NCBI RefSeq assembly: GCF_910592395.1
Contig: NC_088315.1
Span: 17,283,808 to 17,347,807, forward strand
Origin: Lineus longissimus
Taxonomy: Eukaryota > Nemertea > Pilidiophora > Heteronemertea > Lineidae
DNA: 64,000 bases
Direction of reading: 5' to 3'
The notes below the pieces were generated by a model. The model searched no databases and was not told where the DNA came from. It saw only the letters and a program-made list of their open reading frames with translations. Positions 1 to 12,642 of the stretch are shown piece by piece (the first letter of the stretch is position 1; every line of letters starts with the position of its first letter). Made by a program: the position numbers and the translations under genes.

Positions 1-1025
1 AAATCTAATATAGCTGCCAATTTGCCCCCCCCCCCCCCCCCCAGTTCTTTTATAACTTTTAACATGCAAGTACATTCTTGTCCCTTGTCCAGCCAAAGAC
101 CGACCAACATCGCACATTTCGTTAACTTTTCTGCCAAGTGCCTTGCCCAAGGAACTACACCTCACACTTGGTGACCCTTCTGCATGCCAAGTGCCTTACC
201 CAAGGACCCACTCCCCAGCTACCAACATAAGCACACGCTCTGAGCTCCCAATTCCCACTTGGAAATAATAATGTTGGCAGCACACAGGCGGTGGAGAGCG
301 ATGACTGTCAGTCCAGTGTTTCCTAGTCCAACCCATAGTTTTGTAATCCATAGTTTTCCAATACCCACAATAAACACCCTCATTTTTATTGACTTAATTT
401 GATTAATGTCATGTATGTTCATCACAATCAAAACAGCAAAGAATAAAACCAGTTATTTCGGTCTCATACACTGAAAAGTCATTTGGTTTTATTTAGCGTC
501 TCTGAAAATAATTTCATCCAAGTTCGAACATCGTTCAGCTGACAGAGTCACATTAAAGAGTTAATTCAACAGCTTCGTCTACTACTACTGGTCAACAGCT
601 AACATCACTGTAGGCAATTTAGTTGTTAGTTGATATTTGGTTGGAGGCGTTAGTCTGTTGGCCCAAGCGGAAACAACTACGAGTCTTTTTAGGCACAGGC
701 TACTACCCTTGTGTGGTCTTACTGATACAATGGCCAAGGATTTTACCCGCGAACTAACATCTTTTTTGTTCCGTTCCGTGATTGCTGCAGGTTCCAGCGA
801 CAAATATCGTTCTTTGGCAGTACGCTTAATATTTCATTGTTCACAATATAGCCTAGAAATGCAGCGCGAAAAAACAGAAGCCCAATTCAGTAGACAACTG
901 GTTTTTAAGTGTAAATGATTTATCAGCACTTTGAAATATCACAACATGAACCAAATATTGGATAAAAAACATGAGGATGTCTTCAAACACCAATAGCGTC
1001 CACATCACGGACGTCACTTACTCTG
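1..1025. other. Non-coding flank, nothing recognised
   Basis: No convincing gene is visible. A homopolymer run of 18 C lies at 25-42 and may be an assembly weak spot. Short open frames on both strands have no recognisable domain. The stretch just upstream of 1026 would hold the promoter of the GPCR copy, but I see no clear TATA box there. Confidence 0.5.
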
Positions 1026-1964
1026 GTGGACCAACTACTAGAATTCGCTCAAAGCTACGTCACGATTATCATCGTTTTTCTAGGACTTTTCGGTAACGGA
1101 CTCTCTCTCACTGTGTTCGTACGCTGTAGGAAGAGGCGAGATGCCAGCGTACAGTATTTAAGCTGCTTGGCTATCTCGGATTCGGCATATTTATTGGGGA
1201 ATATGATCTTAGTGTGGCCCCAGCAAGGACTGCAATTCATTGTTAACTACACGCCAGTTGCCATCATGAGAATCTCCACGTTCTCCTGCAAATTGTCTAA
1301 TTACCTCCTCTTGATAGCTGGATGCATGTCTTCATGGCTTATTGCGGCCTACTCGATAGAGCGTGTAATAGTTGTTTGGTGTCCATTAAAAAGAGTCCAC
1401 ATCACATCACGTAAACGTGTAACTGTCATCGCAGTACTGTTCGTCACATCAGTCATTACAAGTCTCCATCGGCCAATATTAATTTCACTAAATATTAATT
1501 TCGATTACGGCATGAAAATATGTAACTATATAGGTGGCGCCACAATGCAATTGGTTCTGACACAGGTGGATTGGGGTTTGTATTTCTATATACCATGCCT
1601 CGTCATTATTGTGGCAAACATCGCCATTCTCGTCGGAATTTTCAAAGGTTCGCGAAAACGTTCAACGTCCTAAGCAATGCCATCGCAAAAGGGAACATCC
1701 GATACCAAGGTTTTGTTGAATCTCTTGGTCGTTTCCACAACATACATCGTTCTAATGACACCAAGTGCTTTTCTTTGGTTACTCTACGTTATTTTGGCAA
1801 ATTCAAACTCGACGCCACAATTTATGAATCTACTGGTAAAAGCTGCGGGATTTGGTAGCGTTATCAGTCTGTGTAATTTCAGTTTAAACTTCATTATTTA
1901 TGGCTTGACACTACCTTTTTACCGGGAAGATATACATCACATGTTCTGTTGCTCCAAAAAATAG
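1026..1964 (+). pseudogene. Rhodopsin-family GPCR, one in-frame stop
   Basis: A class A seven-helix receptor of about 312 codons that would act at the cell surface, probably for a peptide ligand (inference). Seen: TM1 with the family Gly-Asn pair (FGNGLS), a second helix with LAISD, a third-helix end reading YSIERV in place of the usual DRY, and a TM7 with NFIIYG in place of NPxxY followed by a Cys-rich tail. A TAA at 1671-1673 interrupts the third intracellular loop; the frame continues unbroken to the stop at 1964. The second copy downstream has CAA at the same codon, so the stop is a C-to-T change. The coding region is intronless in this window. It could be a recent pseudogene, a polymorphic null allele, or a sequencing error at one base. 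Confidence 0.75.
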
Positions 1965-2031
1965 TTGAAATGGGACTAAAGCATAATATTGTTACGTGAC
2001 TGTATTTGTTGTTTCTTTCTAGAGTGACGAC

Positions 2032-2775
2032 GTGATCATAGTTTATTGTTCAGTTTACACAGGTTGCGCGTCAAGGAACGCAGTACTGAATTTAAGCTGC
2101 TTGGCTATCTCGGATTTGGCATATTTTTTGAGGAATATGATCTCAGTTTGGCCCCAGCATGTACTGAAATTCATTGTTGACCATACGCCAGTTGACATCA
2201 TGCGAATCTCCACGTTATCATCACATCACGTAAACGTTTAACTGTCATCGCAGTACTGTTCGTCACATCAGTCATTACAAGTCACCACCGGGCAATTTTA
2301 CTGATTATTTATTTCGATTACGGCATGACAATATGTCACTATATAGGTGGCGCCACAATGCAATTAGTTCTAACAGAGGTAGATTGGGGTTTGTATTTCT
2401 ATTTACCATGCACGTCATTATTGCGGCAAACATCGCCATTCTCGTCGGAATTTTCAAGGGTTCGCGTAAACGTTCAACGTCCCAAGCAATGCCATCGCAT
2501 AAGGGAACATCCGATACGAAGGTTTTGTGGAATCTCTTGGTCGTTTCCACAACATACATCGTACTAATGACACCAAGTGCTTTTCTTTGGTTACTCTACG
2601 TTATTAAGACAAACTCAATATCGACGCCACACTTATGAATATACTGGTAAAAGCTGCGGGATTTGTTAGCGTTATCAGTCTGTGTAATTTCAGTTTAAAC
2701 TTCATATTCTATTGCTTGACACTGCCTTTTTACCGGCAAGATATACATCACATGTTCTGTTGCTCCAAAAAATAG
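2032..2775 (+). pseudogene. Second, degraded copy of the same GPCR
   Basis: A tandem duplicate of the upstream receptor; flanking sequence at about 1978-2035 recurs at 2788-2850, giving a period near 812 bp. TM1 is largely missing, about 110 bp around TM3 and the ERV motif are deleted (junction near 2215-2225), and small indels shift the frame later. TM2, TM4-TM5 and TM6-TM7 blocks are still readable in different frames, ending with the same Cys-rich tail and a TAG at 2773-2775. Clearly non-functional. Its value is in showing the original codon (CAA) at the stop of the first copy. Confidence 0.75.
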
Positions 2776-2938
2776 TTGAAATAGGACTAAAGCAAAATAT
2801 TGTAACGTGACTGAATTTGTTGCTTCTCTCTAGAGTGACAACGTGATAATTGTTTGTTTTTTAAGATGATTCACGTGTGTCAAATTGTGAAAATTATGAT
2901 TATTGTGCTCGTGAGAAAGTAATGAACAGCCCAGTCTA

Positions 2939-3024
2939 CAGGGTGGCCCAGAAAACTTTCCCTCGCACAATGCATACACAATAGAATTATATTGTGCAAG
3001 GAAAAGGTTTTCTGGGCCACTCTG
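2939..3024. mobile_element. 86-bp mariner-type MITE
   Basis: Nearly the whole element is a palindrome. The arms begin CAGGGTGGCCCAGAAAAC and are flanked by TA on both sides (2937-2938 and 3025-3026), as expected for Tc1/mariner target duplication. It has no coding capacity. Confidence 0.75.
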
Positions 3025-3355
3025 TAACATCCACCCTTTCTGTTCGCCTCCGCACTGAAATCAAGGGTCATAACATTGCAGTTACATCTATTAGGGTTAT
3101 TGATAGACCACGTAAAAAAGAGCGAAAACCAGTTTGTTTGGAAGCCGATACGAAGTGGAAAAATTCACCACTAATTTGTTCCCGACTACGAAACTTTGTG
3201 GCCGAACCGAACACCAACCTTGGAATCACTGTTCACCTTTTAGACTTCAAATCCACCCCTCATCAAAATCCAGCCATGCATTTTGATGGGAAATTATCAA
3301 TTTTCATGTCCCTTATAAATGATTCTTTGGTAAACACTGTATCTAATTGAAAATA

Positions 3356-3591
3356 CAGGGTGGATCAATAAAAAGGTACCCTGAAACAAACAGCTTATGT
3401 GATAACTATTAATGATATGGATATTTCTTTGCATGTATAATCAAGTAGGAGCTAGACCCTTTCCATTGATGTCTTCATATGTATCAACCATGCGCCCACG
3501 GATTGAACACTATTGTCTAGAAATTGACATGCATAAATCTAATTGTTCCAACACGTTTGTTTCAGGATTACCTTTTTAGTGATCCACCCTG
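3356..3591. mobile_element. 236-bp mariner-type MITE
   Basis: Terminal inverted repeats of about 37 bp start CAGGGTGGATCA and end TGATCCACCCTG, flanked by TA at 3354-3355 and 3592-3593. The paralogous segment near 13,505 lacks the element and shows the uninterrupted site, which confirms a true insertion. Confidence 0.85.
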
Positions 3592-4850
3592 TATATTTTT
3601 TATTATATGAACTGTTTCCAACCAAAGTAACAATCGATTCAAGCAAGGCATTGATCTGTTTCACGTTTTGACGAAGACTCGATATTCCAAGCATTTAAGA
3701 CATTGTAATCATTTCAAAATCGTAATTACAATATATCGCTTTGATGCAATACTTCGACCAAGTCCTCTGATCTCTGAGAGCAATGCGTTACAAGTATAGC
3801 TCTCTGATCGGTTGTCTGCTCTTGCTAACGAACCCACTTCACTCAATTTACGCTGTACATCAGAATTTACTTTGCTCTGATTTCCTATCACAATGACTGA
3901 TATCCTAAGTGACCCTGACGTACGACGGACACCCGACGTTTTTAGTGTTTTTTTCTGGCCATCTTCAATGAAATAGGGTGAATTCTTCGTGTTCTGCGTG
4001 TTCAACCAGAAAACTGCAAGAAATTACCTTTTATTTGGTAAAGTAGCCCACCAGACAGTTCTTGCTATACAAACGACTTTTACTGCCGGCCTCATTTTGC
4101 TAGTCTTCTTGTTGTTATTTCAATCTGTTATTTGTCATATTCCAATCTAGCCGTGGCCGAAGGATAAAAACAGCCGGAACTGTGCAACGTATTTAAAATG
4201 CACTTTATCGTCATAGTAAGTTTAATGCATCAAGAGGATTTTGGCAATACTATAATATATGGTCATAATTTTTGCTCTTGCCTCCTTGATCAATCATTCA
4301 AAAACCTGATCGAGCAGTTGGGCGTCACCAATAAAAGAGACAAGGACAATGCAACAACTAATATATAAAGAGCAATCTCTAGTGAACTCACACAACTGTT
4401 TGACATGGGGGAGCCCCCAAACCCCCGTCCTTCTGACATATATAGCCAGTACATTGGGGGATGAGTCCCCCAAACCCCCTCCCCGTTCTCTGAAAGTGAC
4501 AGGTTTTAGTCAGTACATTGGGGGGAAGGCCCCCCCCCAACCCCCCCCCCCCCCCCCCATTGGACTCTAAAAATAGAATTCCTTGGAGACGCTGAACAAT
4601 AAGGCCCCATAAAGAATTAGTCCCCGCCCCGGTAGCTGTCTCATATCTGCTGAAAGAAGCAGCTCTTTGTGGTGAAATAATAATTGAATGCATGTCATGA
4701 CACCCAGGAGCTTTTTCTCATTTCTGAAACAGTTGCATTGTTGGAATGAATTGCCAAATCAGTCCGTCAAATCTCTATCCAAATGGAACTTTAAGACCAC
4801 TCTATAATTGTGCAGTAGTGTTAAAACTGACTTTTTTGAAGTAAAGTACG

Positions 4851-5862
4851 TAAATCGAGAAGAAGAGGACGTTTGCTTTGGTCTGCAATAAAATGTCACA
4901 TCTGTCTCCGCCGACGTCGTCCTGTACATATGTCCTAGCAGACGATTTTTAAAATCATGATGTCCCACACCCGCACTTCAGTGGCGCCGGTGTGAATAAA
5001 TCTACTTGCGTGAATGGTCAATGGCTCATGACGTCATGAAATAATTGCGTCACGAGGAAGGAAACAATGGGAATCATGGTAACTGTGGTTGCGGTGCGTC
5101 GTGAAAGCAGGATCGGCAAGCGCGGCCCGTATGGAATGCAACAAACTGTACCGGAACCGGAACTGTCATGGGTCTGCACAAATTTTTTCAGATTCGATGG
5201 ACATGATGGATATATGAATTTTGTTTACACTTTATATTCATACGTAACCATTACACTCACTACGTTGTGTGAGTTAATATGTAAAGAGCAATCTCTAGTG
5301 AACTCACACAACTGTCCTTCTGACATATATAGCCAGTACATTGGGGGATGAGTCCCCCAAACCCCCTCCCCCGTTCTCTGAAAAAACCAAAAACTTGCAT
5401 AAATGAGTAGAAATACTCACACACAAGTTTTATTCATGAACTAAAGTAAACTAAAGTAATAGTAAATCGAGAAGAAGAGGACGTTTACTTCGTCTGCAAT
5501 GAAATGTCACAACTGTCTCCGCCGACGTTGTTGTCCTGTATGTTCTAGCAGACGATTTTTAGATACACTTCAAGACAGTGGCGCCGGTGTGAATTAATCT
5601 ACTTGCGTGATTGGTCAATGGCTCATGACGTCATGAAATAATTGCGTCAACAACGGGAATCATGGTAACTGTGGTTGCGGTGCGTCGTGAAAGCAGGATC
5701 GGCAAGCGCGGCCCGTATGGAATGCAACAAACTGTACCGAAACCGGAACTGTCATGGGTCTGCACAATTTTTTTCAGATTCGATGGACATGATGGATATA
5801 TGAATTTTGTTTACACTTTATATACATACGTAACCATTACACTCACTACGTTGTGTGAGTTA
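4851..5862 (+). repeat. Direct tandem duplication, about 0.4-kb units
   Basis: Units 4,851-5,277 and 5,463-5,862 are highly similar apart from small indels. Both contain the same 60-90 codon open frame (5067-5351 and 5662-5865), which I do not recognise and consider more likely chance than coding. Short hairpins made of a GGGGG/CCCCC stem sit beside the units at about 4,454 and 5,340. Confidence 0.7.
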
Positions 5863-7324
5863 TAAATTAGGCCACTCTAAATATCAGCCGTATCAGCTCG
5901 TTAGTCTTGGACAATGTTACCACTGATTTGCCACTAATCTTATCCTCATGAGTCAAATAAAAGTATAACACAGTACCACATAGTCTAAACAAAATGTGGT
6001 CTAACCCAGAACTACAAACCTTTCTTTGTATCATTTTGTTTGTGGGATTATCCTCTTCCAACATACCTAAAATTCTCTGATTTTTTGGCTCGGGAAAGGG
6101 CCTAATTTGCATGAATTCAAAATGGCCGCAAACATGCCTTTGAAGCCTCATAACACTTTTATTATTGATTTTTCACCCTATAAATGTATTACACAAACTC
6201 AGATAGAAAAATGACCTCTGCGAGTCATAATATCAAGTCTGAAATATCATAAATTAACCCCAATGACGTCCAATGACTATATCGAGCCTTAATTGACGTT
6301 AAATTATGACGTCACCAAAATTTTTTCAAAAAACTGAATCAAATCTTAGAAGATCTTAACCAATCTAAATTAAAAAATTAATTGCAATGTAATCCTGAAT
6401 TCTTATAAAGGGTGCCATGAGTGATGTAGAAGCCCGCAGACATAATACAGAAACGGGTCATTCAGGTGCATTTTTTGATAAACTAATGCAAAGTTGGAGG
6501 ATGAGACATCTAAAATAGCTAGTACTGGGTGCCTTGATACAATTATGTGAGAATGGTTGACCTGCTAATTAGATTTCTCCGAGCACAAGCGACAGGCAAT
6601 TCCAAACTTTACTGATGGAGTCTCTCGAAGAAGGCATTTTTACTGCAGCTGGACGAGGTCTATCGACTGCCATTACAGCTGTTTTGTGGGGTCGATGTTA
6701 TCAAGAATTTCCATGGTAACCCGTTGATAAGACAGTAAAATAATGGTAATTTAGGTCGAGGTGCGAGCGGGCATTGTTTAAAGGCAATAGACCGTACTGG
6801 GCTGGCCTTGATTCTTTTTAACTACGAGGTGTGGGTGAATTAGCGTATAATTCTGTTTTGATCTTAACTATTAACATGATAAATACTCTTGCAAGAACCT
6901 TGTAAAGATTGTGCATTTTGCGTGTAATTAAAATAGGTCCTGATAATGTTTTTTTCGAATCTCATCGGAATTCTGCTGCCTGGGCATGCACTGTGTTTTA
7001 AATAACTATAAATAAATGTACAATTTGTTTACTGAAGATCTATACTACATTTATTCCAGTAGCCACCTTTCGTTTTAGCAGTTTCAATATCTTGACATCG
7101 AAAAGTATTTCAAAGTGAAACCAACAATTTCAGACCCCCACACGCAGTTTACACCACACACTGACACTGTGCCTACCCTCTAAATAGAGTTGACCACAAT
7201 TGAGTAACTGCGCAGACGGAAGCACACCTTGGTAGTGTATTTTGCAATGTAATACCCGTAAGCGGAGCTATTCTGATAATAGCTGCCTGGAGGGTGGATC
7301 GGCGATGCCAGCACTGTTTTTTCG

Positions 7325-7545
7325 ACAGTGATTCAATTTTCAATTTCAATTTAAAGCTTTATTGAGCACCAATCCCATACATGTACAATACTATTCAGAG
7401 GATATAACAACAGAAATGAAAACAATAAAACATATAGTCGAATTAAAATAAAAACAAGGTGCCCAAACGGGACCGCCAAGGGGTCAATTAAGATCCATAA
7501 TAGTGATACGGGACTCCTGAAATATTAAATGACGTATACATATGT
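7325..7545. mobile_element. Insertion, possible non-LTR retroelement fragment
   Basis: This stretch is present here but absent from the paralogous position near 17,310, so it is an insertion. It begins with a T/A-rich repeated CAATTT tract and carries an A-rich interior. Class assignment is a guess; I see no ORF and no clear target duplication. Confidence 0.35.
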
Positions 7546-8454
7546 GATAGCCTCGTGCCTGCCATATTTTCAAATCAACCAATCACCACGCGATTTGTGA
7601 TTTGTAACGTCAAACGTCACATGGGAATATATTAACGTGTACTTGTCATGTGACTTTTGGCTTGACAAATGAAAACCGCCAATGCCGGGGGGGGGGGGCA
7701 GTTTGTCTCTAATGCAAGCATCGGGGAGACGCCCATTTTAGATATTTTTCAGCATTTATTTACCGACTTGACGGCACTGATAAAAAAATCAGGTATGTGT
7801 AATTAAGTGTAGTAGGCTTGTTCTAAATTTGTAACGTTAAAGGACCAATGGCATTATTAAGAGCATTATCAGCAATGGGTCGGCTGCCCAGTCACCATCC
7901 ATTTTGGAGAAGTGGCTCCTATCCTTGGTAACACATAAATGGAAAAATGAAGAAAATGATTGAATCACATGTATTACGCTTTTCCGATTTCAATCCCAAC
8001 TGGACCCGAGTAAAGCCTCCGTAGAGAGATCATCCTGCACATTTGGAAATAATGGTGGCCAATTCAAGCAGGGGCGGAATGACGTCTTAAATAACTAGAG
8101 TTCGATATTTCGAAAGGAGGACGGACGTAGTTTGGCCTGTTTGGAAGAAAACAAAATCTGTCGAGGTGAAGGGCTTTCCCTGCCGCCGTTTGGATTATCA
8201 TCTGCTCGACTGTATGCGCATTTACCTTATTTCATTGAATTGTAATACCATAAATACGTATATTGATAAAGCATTTTCTCCCAGCCTTCGCATACCTATG
8301 ATTAAGGCAAAGGTACTGCCGAAAGCTTAATTATATCGGGCTTCCGGACGAAAAAATAGCAAATCATGAAAAAAGTGTCACCCTCTCTATTTTCCTGTTT
8401 CATATCAATCAGCACTGATGCGTATTAATCTTTTTATCATCTTTGACATTCAAG

Positions 8455-8461
8455 TATAAAA
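8455..8461 (+). promoter_or_regulatory. TATA box of LamG-like gene 1
   Basis: TATAAAA lies 76 bp upstream of the ATG at 8537. The same motif occupies the same place in copy 2 (40,596-40,602), and the sequence between TATA and ATG is conserved. This supports the ATG at 8537 as the true start rather than an internal exon. Confidence 0.7.
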
Positions 8462-8536
8462 CGTGGAGCCGACTACATTAGGTCTTCACGGTTTGGCACT
8501 GTCCTCTCACTTTTCGAACGCAAACACTGGGTTGGA

Positions 8537-9649
8537 ATGCCGCCCATACACATCGACCCGTTGACGCAAATCTCCTTTACGATATTCTTTAGTGTACGAT
8601 GCCCAGACCAAACGGCGTATATTTTCGATTGTTTACATAAGTGTTCCTTTTTTGCGGTCTGGCTGAGAGAAACTCAGATAGGAGTGAAATGGAATCGAAA
8701 TTGCATAGTTGCGCGAGGAGGAAATAGCCCTGTGACAAAACACGTCACTATCCACCCCATCAGTTTCGGAAGTAAAGATTGGATATTTTTAGCAGTTACA
8801 GCGGATTGTCAGAGAAATATTTTCCGGATTTTTGTCAACGGGAAAAAGGAAGGCACGATCGCTACTCATGCTGCGTATGTGGGACATCCATTTCCAATAA
8901 CACTGGGGAGCAACGCGGCAGGAAACGACATGTATTTCGTAGGATCGCTGTCAATGTTGAGAGTGTTTTCTTATACGCTGAGTCCTCGTCATATCGAGAG
9001 CATGTACCGGGCAAGCAATGGTAAGAGCATCCGCAGGACACCATTCAGCTCATACGTTAATTTGCATTTGCCGGTTTAGGCTTATCGATCTCAATGAAAG
9101 CTGTTTCGTGGGGGTCGATCGCGATGTTATCAATATTTGCCCTGATAACCCTTTGCTTAGACAGCAGAACAATAAGAATTTAGTTCGAGGTGCGAGCGGA
9201 CTTTGTTTAGTGACAATATACCAAGTATTGGGCAAGGCCTGAATCCATCCAATAACTTCTTATCACTCAAAACGACAGCAGCAGCTTCTGAAAAAAAATG
9301 TGCCTCAAATTCAATATGACATTACGCAATATCACGTTTCTGCGATCATTCAAACTTTTCTTATTTTCTTTCTTCTCGGCCTATAGCTCAAGCAGCATTA
9401 AACATTATTTTCGCTAAACGCAGACTACGAGATACATTGACCGAGTTGGTGACAATCAAACTTGCTCGTTCACGACTTGAATGCGGACACATTAGCCGAG
9501 AAAGCGAGTGGGGAAACTCCAAGACGTGCGAGGAATTTACCTTCAGAGGATCAAGCTGTCATATGAAATATGACATAAAGGAAGAATGTGATAATAACAA
9601 GCCTTTCAAGATCAAAACGTTCAGCAGTCGATATGTCATTATACCCTAA
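8537..9649 (+). CDS. LamG/concanavalin A-like domain protein, two exons
   Basis: I predict exon 1 at 8537-9020, an intron at 9021-9386 (GTAAGA...TATAG, phase 1) and exon 2 at 9387-9649. The spliced CDS is 747 nt, 248 aa, with no internal stop. Exon 1 encodes a LamG-like jelly-roll fold (residues about 10-160): the WIFLAVT strand, an FVNGKKEG turn and the LGSNAAGN to LRVFSYTLSPRHI block are typical of LamGL/pentraxin-like domains. Exon 2 is basic, Cys-containing and unrecognised. There is no signal peptide, so secretion is uncertain. The paralogue at 40,678 keeps the same splice sites, phase and exon lengths, which supports a real gene. Such domains often bind glycans or matrix proteins, but no ligand can be inferred here. 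Confidence 0.72.
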
Positions 9650-10634
9650 TCGCCGTGTGTAGAGGCCCGAGACATGATCGATTCTCCGGTGCTGGTGGTC
9701 GGTCGCTTTGTCACTCCTCCCGCCAACGCCGAACTCATGAAGACCGTTTCTTTGCCAGATGCATAGAATATGCATTTTGGGGAAGGCATTATCTGTCTTT
9801 TAGCTTGTTAAGCAGATTTATTGAACTTAGCCAGCAAAAGGTAACGTCAACTGAGTTTAGCTGAAAGAAAGCTTTAGTTCGTTAAATATTTGTGTATTTA
9901 GCCACTGGCATCTCAAATATTTGCTTACATATTACTCTCAACATGATGTTCTTTCTACCTTATACTCCCAGCAAAGTAGACTCGCAATTGTTCTGGTAAA
10001 AAAGTTTCTTTTCAGATTTTGTTTTAGTCGCGAATTTGGGAGTGCTTCCATGTTGTTTTCATTGTCTAGGTTGGCATGGCGCAGCCACACGACACGGGTG
10101 TGGTCGATACGTCCCTGCATATAAATACTTCCATGAGCTTTCTAAGATTGTGTTACATTATTCCAATTAAACACCAAACTTAATCAGCAGAACATGTTTG
10201 TTTTTTGTCGCTGTTATTTTAAGCGATTGAACGGGTCGATACAAAAGCCTGTGTAAGAGTTTTAAAACACATTCCTCACCGCAATGACCGTAAAGTATGC
10301 AAGAGGTTATGGATCTTGCGAGACTGGAGTGTATATCGATTCGAAGTACTATATTTCCGTTTACACAACACACCCAGGCACTGTACTGTGAACACGATGC
10401 ACAGCACAGCTTATGTACGCCGGTCATGACCATCTGACACTGAGCCATGTTCTTTTCTAAATTTAGCATATGCCGCCATGACACCTCATTGATTCACTCT
10501 TGATCTAGCCTCACCCATATAAGATGATCGGGTATCAACATTGCCGAGGAGCTGCAATGCTTCCGCCAAGTATTTGTAGATGGCATCACTAGTCGCGCGC
10601 GTCGGTATAAGTTTTGTCGTCAATGCCGCGTCAC

Positions 10635-10957
10635 TCCCCGGGCGGTTATAAATATTTCAACGCTGGTGTAAAAAACCGGAAGTGTGAGAAACCACGTGTA
10701 AGCAACATATTATTTGACAGCAAACTGGTGGATTGTTGCTTGTCCTCCGAACTGGTAGATCGTTCGAAACAACGGGAGAAGGAAAAGGTCTTTGCAACGC
10801 AGGCAGTACGAAGGGACGGAGTTTGATTATTTTCGGCCGTTTTGTTTGCGGACTTAATCGGTGATTGAGACGTACTTCAAAAGACACGCGGTATATTTTT
10901 AGGCCCTTAGGTCACGAGCGGAAGTAGATTAGAATTACCATGGGCGCGTACAATAAG
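10635..10957 (+). other. Possible promoter plus short first coding exon
   Basis: A TATA-like GGTTATAAATA lies near 10,643. Downstream, an ATG in good context (ACCATGG, 10,940) opens six codons (MGAYNK) ending at 10,957 in a GT splice donor. The other duplicate preserves the same arrangement (ATG at 43,230, donor at 43,248) with two amino-acid changes. I cannot find the next exon, so this is tentative; conservation may simply reflect recent duplication. Confidence 0.25.
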
Positions 10958-11950
10958 GTAGGCAACATTTTTAGACAAATTGATACTTTTTGTTCTTTTT
11001 ACCTTGCAACGTCTATCCACATGTTTTAGCAAAATGAATCTTTGTGGAAATGGGAAGTTCTCCGCTAACTTTCCACACATTTTGAACAGGAACTTGACAA
11101 TTTAAAAATTACATGATTTCAGAACTTCTCGATGGAGAAAGGCAGCCAGACAGCAATCTTATTTTCAGGTGAAACATCATTTTCGGAAATTTCTCTCAAA
11201 TATATTTTGAGAAAACTGTCATCGAATTTCTGAAGTTATTATCAAAAAGGAATCGTTTTTGTCATTTCTTTATGACAGTTAGTTGTGGACTGTGTATTAA
11301 TTTGCAGTGAGGCAATTAAAGGGCATAGTTAGCTGAAGTCGTCACTTTTTCAATCAGTGATACCTGCACTACATTTTGAGTCAATCCTTTAAAATAATGA
11401 AGTGGGGGCTTTCGATTTTCTTTGATTGACCAGTTACACGAAAAAGCCAATCATCAAACGTATTTCAAGCCTGAAGTATAAAGGCTCAACAAGAAGAGAT
11501 TGTGGTTGGATTTTTTCCTGGAGTTCTCAAGCCCGAAACATAAAGCATAGAATAAAGCGAAGAATGTTGTTCGATTATCTGATGAGTTGAGGTCGACACT
11601 CATGCATGTGATTGTAGAAAGTAGCTCCACTTCCGCTCGATATTACACATAAACGGCAACGTCTATGAGGAAATTTATGATACAGTACGCTGAATGTAAA
11701 ACATATATTCGGTGAATGTCCACAAAAAGGTATTTCATAATTAGTGTTGACTGCCCGAAAGTTTCGTCTTGCACGAGATCCCAAAACTTTTCATAAAATG
11801 TTGTCGTTGAAACCTCATCGATAAGGTGATAACTAACTCGCAAAGAGAGGTACACAAATATACGATTTTCTAAAATTTGTAATAATTTTATTTATAATCA
11901 ATATTTTTCCTGAACTGTATGAAGATGTTTTAAGTCTGTTCAAAATACCA

Positions 11951-12642
11951 TTCTAAAATACCTTGGTACCGTAAAGTCAACTTTTAAATGGAAAATACAT
12001 AAGCCTCGTTCTGAGAGCGGAGTGTTTTGGACACGCAACCAAGATGCTCTACCAAAGTTCCCTCGGGTTGCACTAAAATGTGGAACCATGCACACGTCAC
12101 GTCAATGGAATTTCAGCTCACTTCAGAAGTTTGAGGCTCTCAAAACACTGCTTCAAACACAAATCAGTCAAGGAAGCATCAACCACCCTAAGTTTTTTAA
12201 TGAGCACTACACATATTTCCCGAGAAAAACGCTCCAAATAGCCCATTTGCGCGGATTTTAGCATCACTTGAGCGAGCCGATGCGGACTTCCTATGCGCGC
12301 TGTACAAAATGTACATGTCTCATTTTCTGTAACGTTGCCGTAACATAATGTAAACAATGGCGCTACCGGCGCTCCGGCCGGGCCAGCGATGGATGGAATT
12401 TGCCGAATTCGCACATATTCAAGTTATTTTCGTGGCCTATCTTTTTAAGTTTGAGGTATTTTAGAATAGAAATTGAACCCTCGGCTTCGGACCTTGGTTG
12501 AGTTACCAAGACACTCGAGGGTGGAGCTAAAATACAGTCCAAACCCGAGCCGACAGGCGAGGGTTTGGACGAAATTTTAGCTCCACCCGAGAGTGTCTTG
12601 GTAACTCAACCAAGGTCCTCCGCCTCGGGTTCAATTCCTTAA
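11951..12642. mobile_element. 0.69-kb palindrome-bearing element, copy 1
   Basis: The element starts TTCTAAAATACC and ends AATTCCTTAA. Copy 2 (62,787-64,000) lacks it at the matching place and shows the uninterrupted sequence near 63,283, so this is an insertion with no target duplication. The same element occurs at 43,721-44,354, a different site. It holds an unrecognised open frame (12,022-12,261), an inverted copy of its own first 13 bp (near 12,455-12,468), and a near-perfect 166-bp palindrome at 12,471-12,636. Lack of a TSD and a subterminal hairpin would fit a non-autonomous Helitron/Helentron, but the ends do not match the classical TC...CTRR rule, so the class is open. Confidence 0.75.

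Larger units (their letters stand above)
3095..8432. repeat. Old segmental duplicate of 13,257-17,700
   Basis: Block-wise similarity runs collinearly with the later region: 3,095-3,350 with 13,257-13,500, 3,600-4,000 with 13,510-14,000 and 14,330-14,380, 4,000-4,340 with 14,480-15,300, 6,660-7,310 with 15,690-17,300, and 7,540-7,900 with 17,310-17,650. Gaps between the blocks are insertions special to one copy, several of them MITEs with TA duplications. No intact gene is visible. Two homopolymer tracts (C near 4,530-4,558 and G near 7,687-7,698) lie inside. Confidence 0.7.

Noticed and set aside
29-42. Poly-C run as a G-quadruplex or telomere-related feature
   Set aside because: A plain homopolymer without repeat structure; more likely a slippage-prone tract or assembly artefact.
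4388-4693. Gly-rich and Pro-rich frames across 4,349-4,693
   Set aside because: They are read-throughs of C/G homopolymers on both strands and lack any domain or start support.
11575-11855. Overlapping minus-strand frames shared with 62,910-63,190
   Set aside because: Two overlapping frames are equally conserved, which points to DNA-level duplication rather than coding selection.
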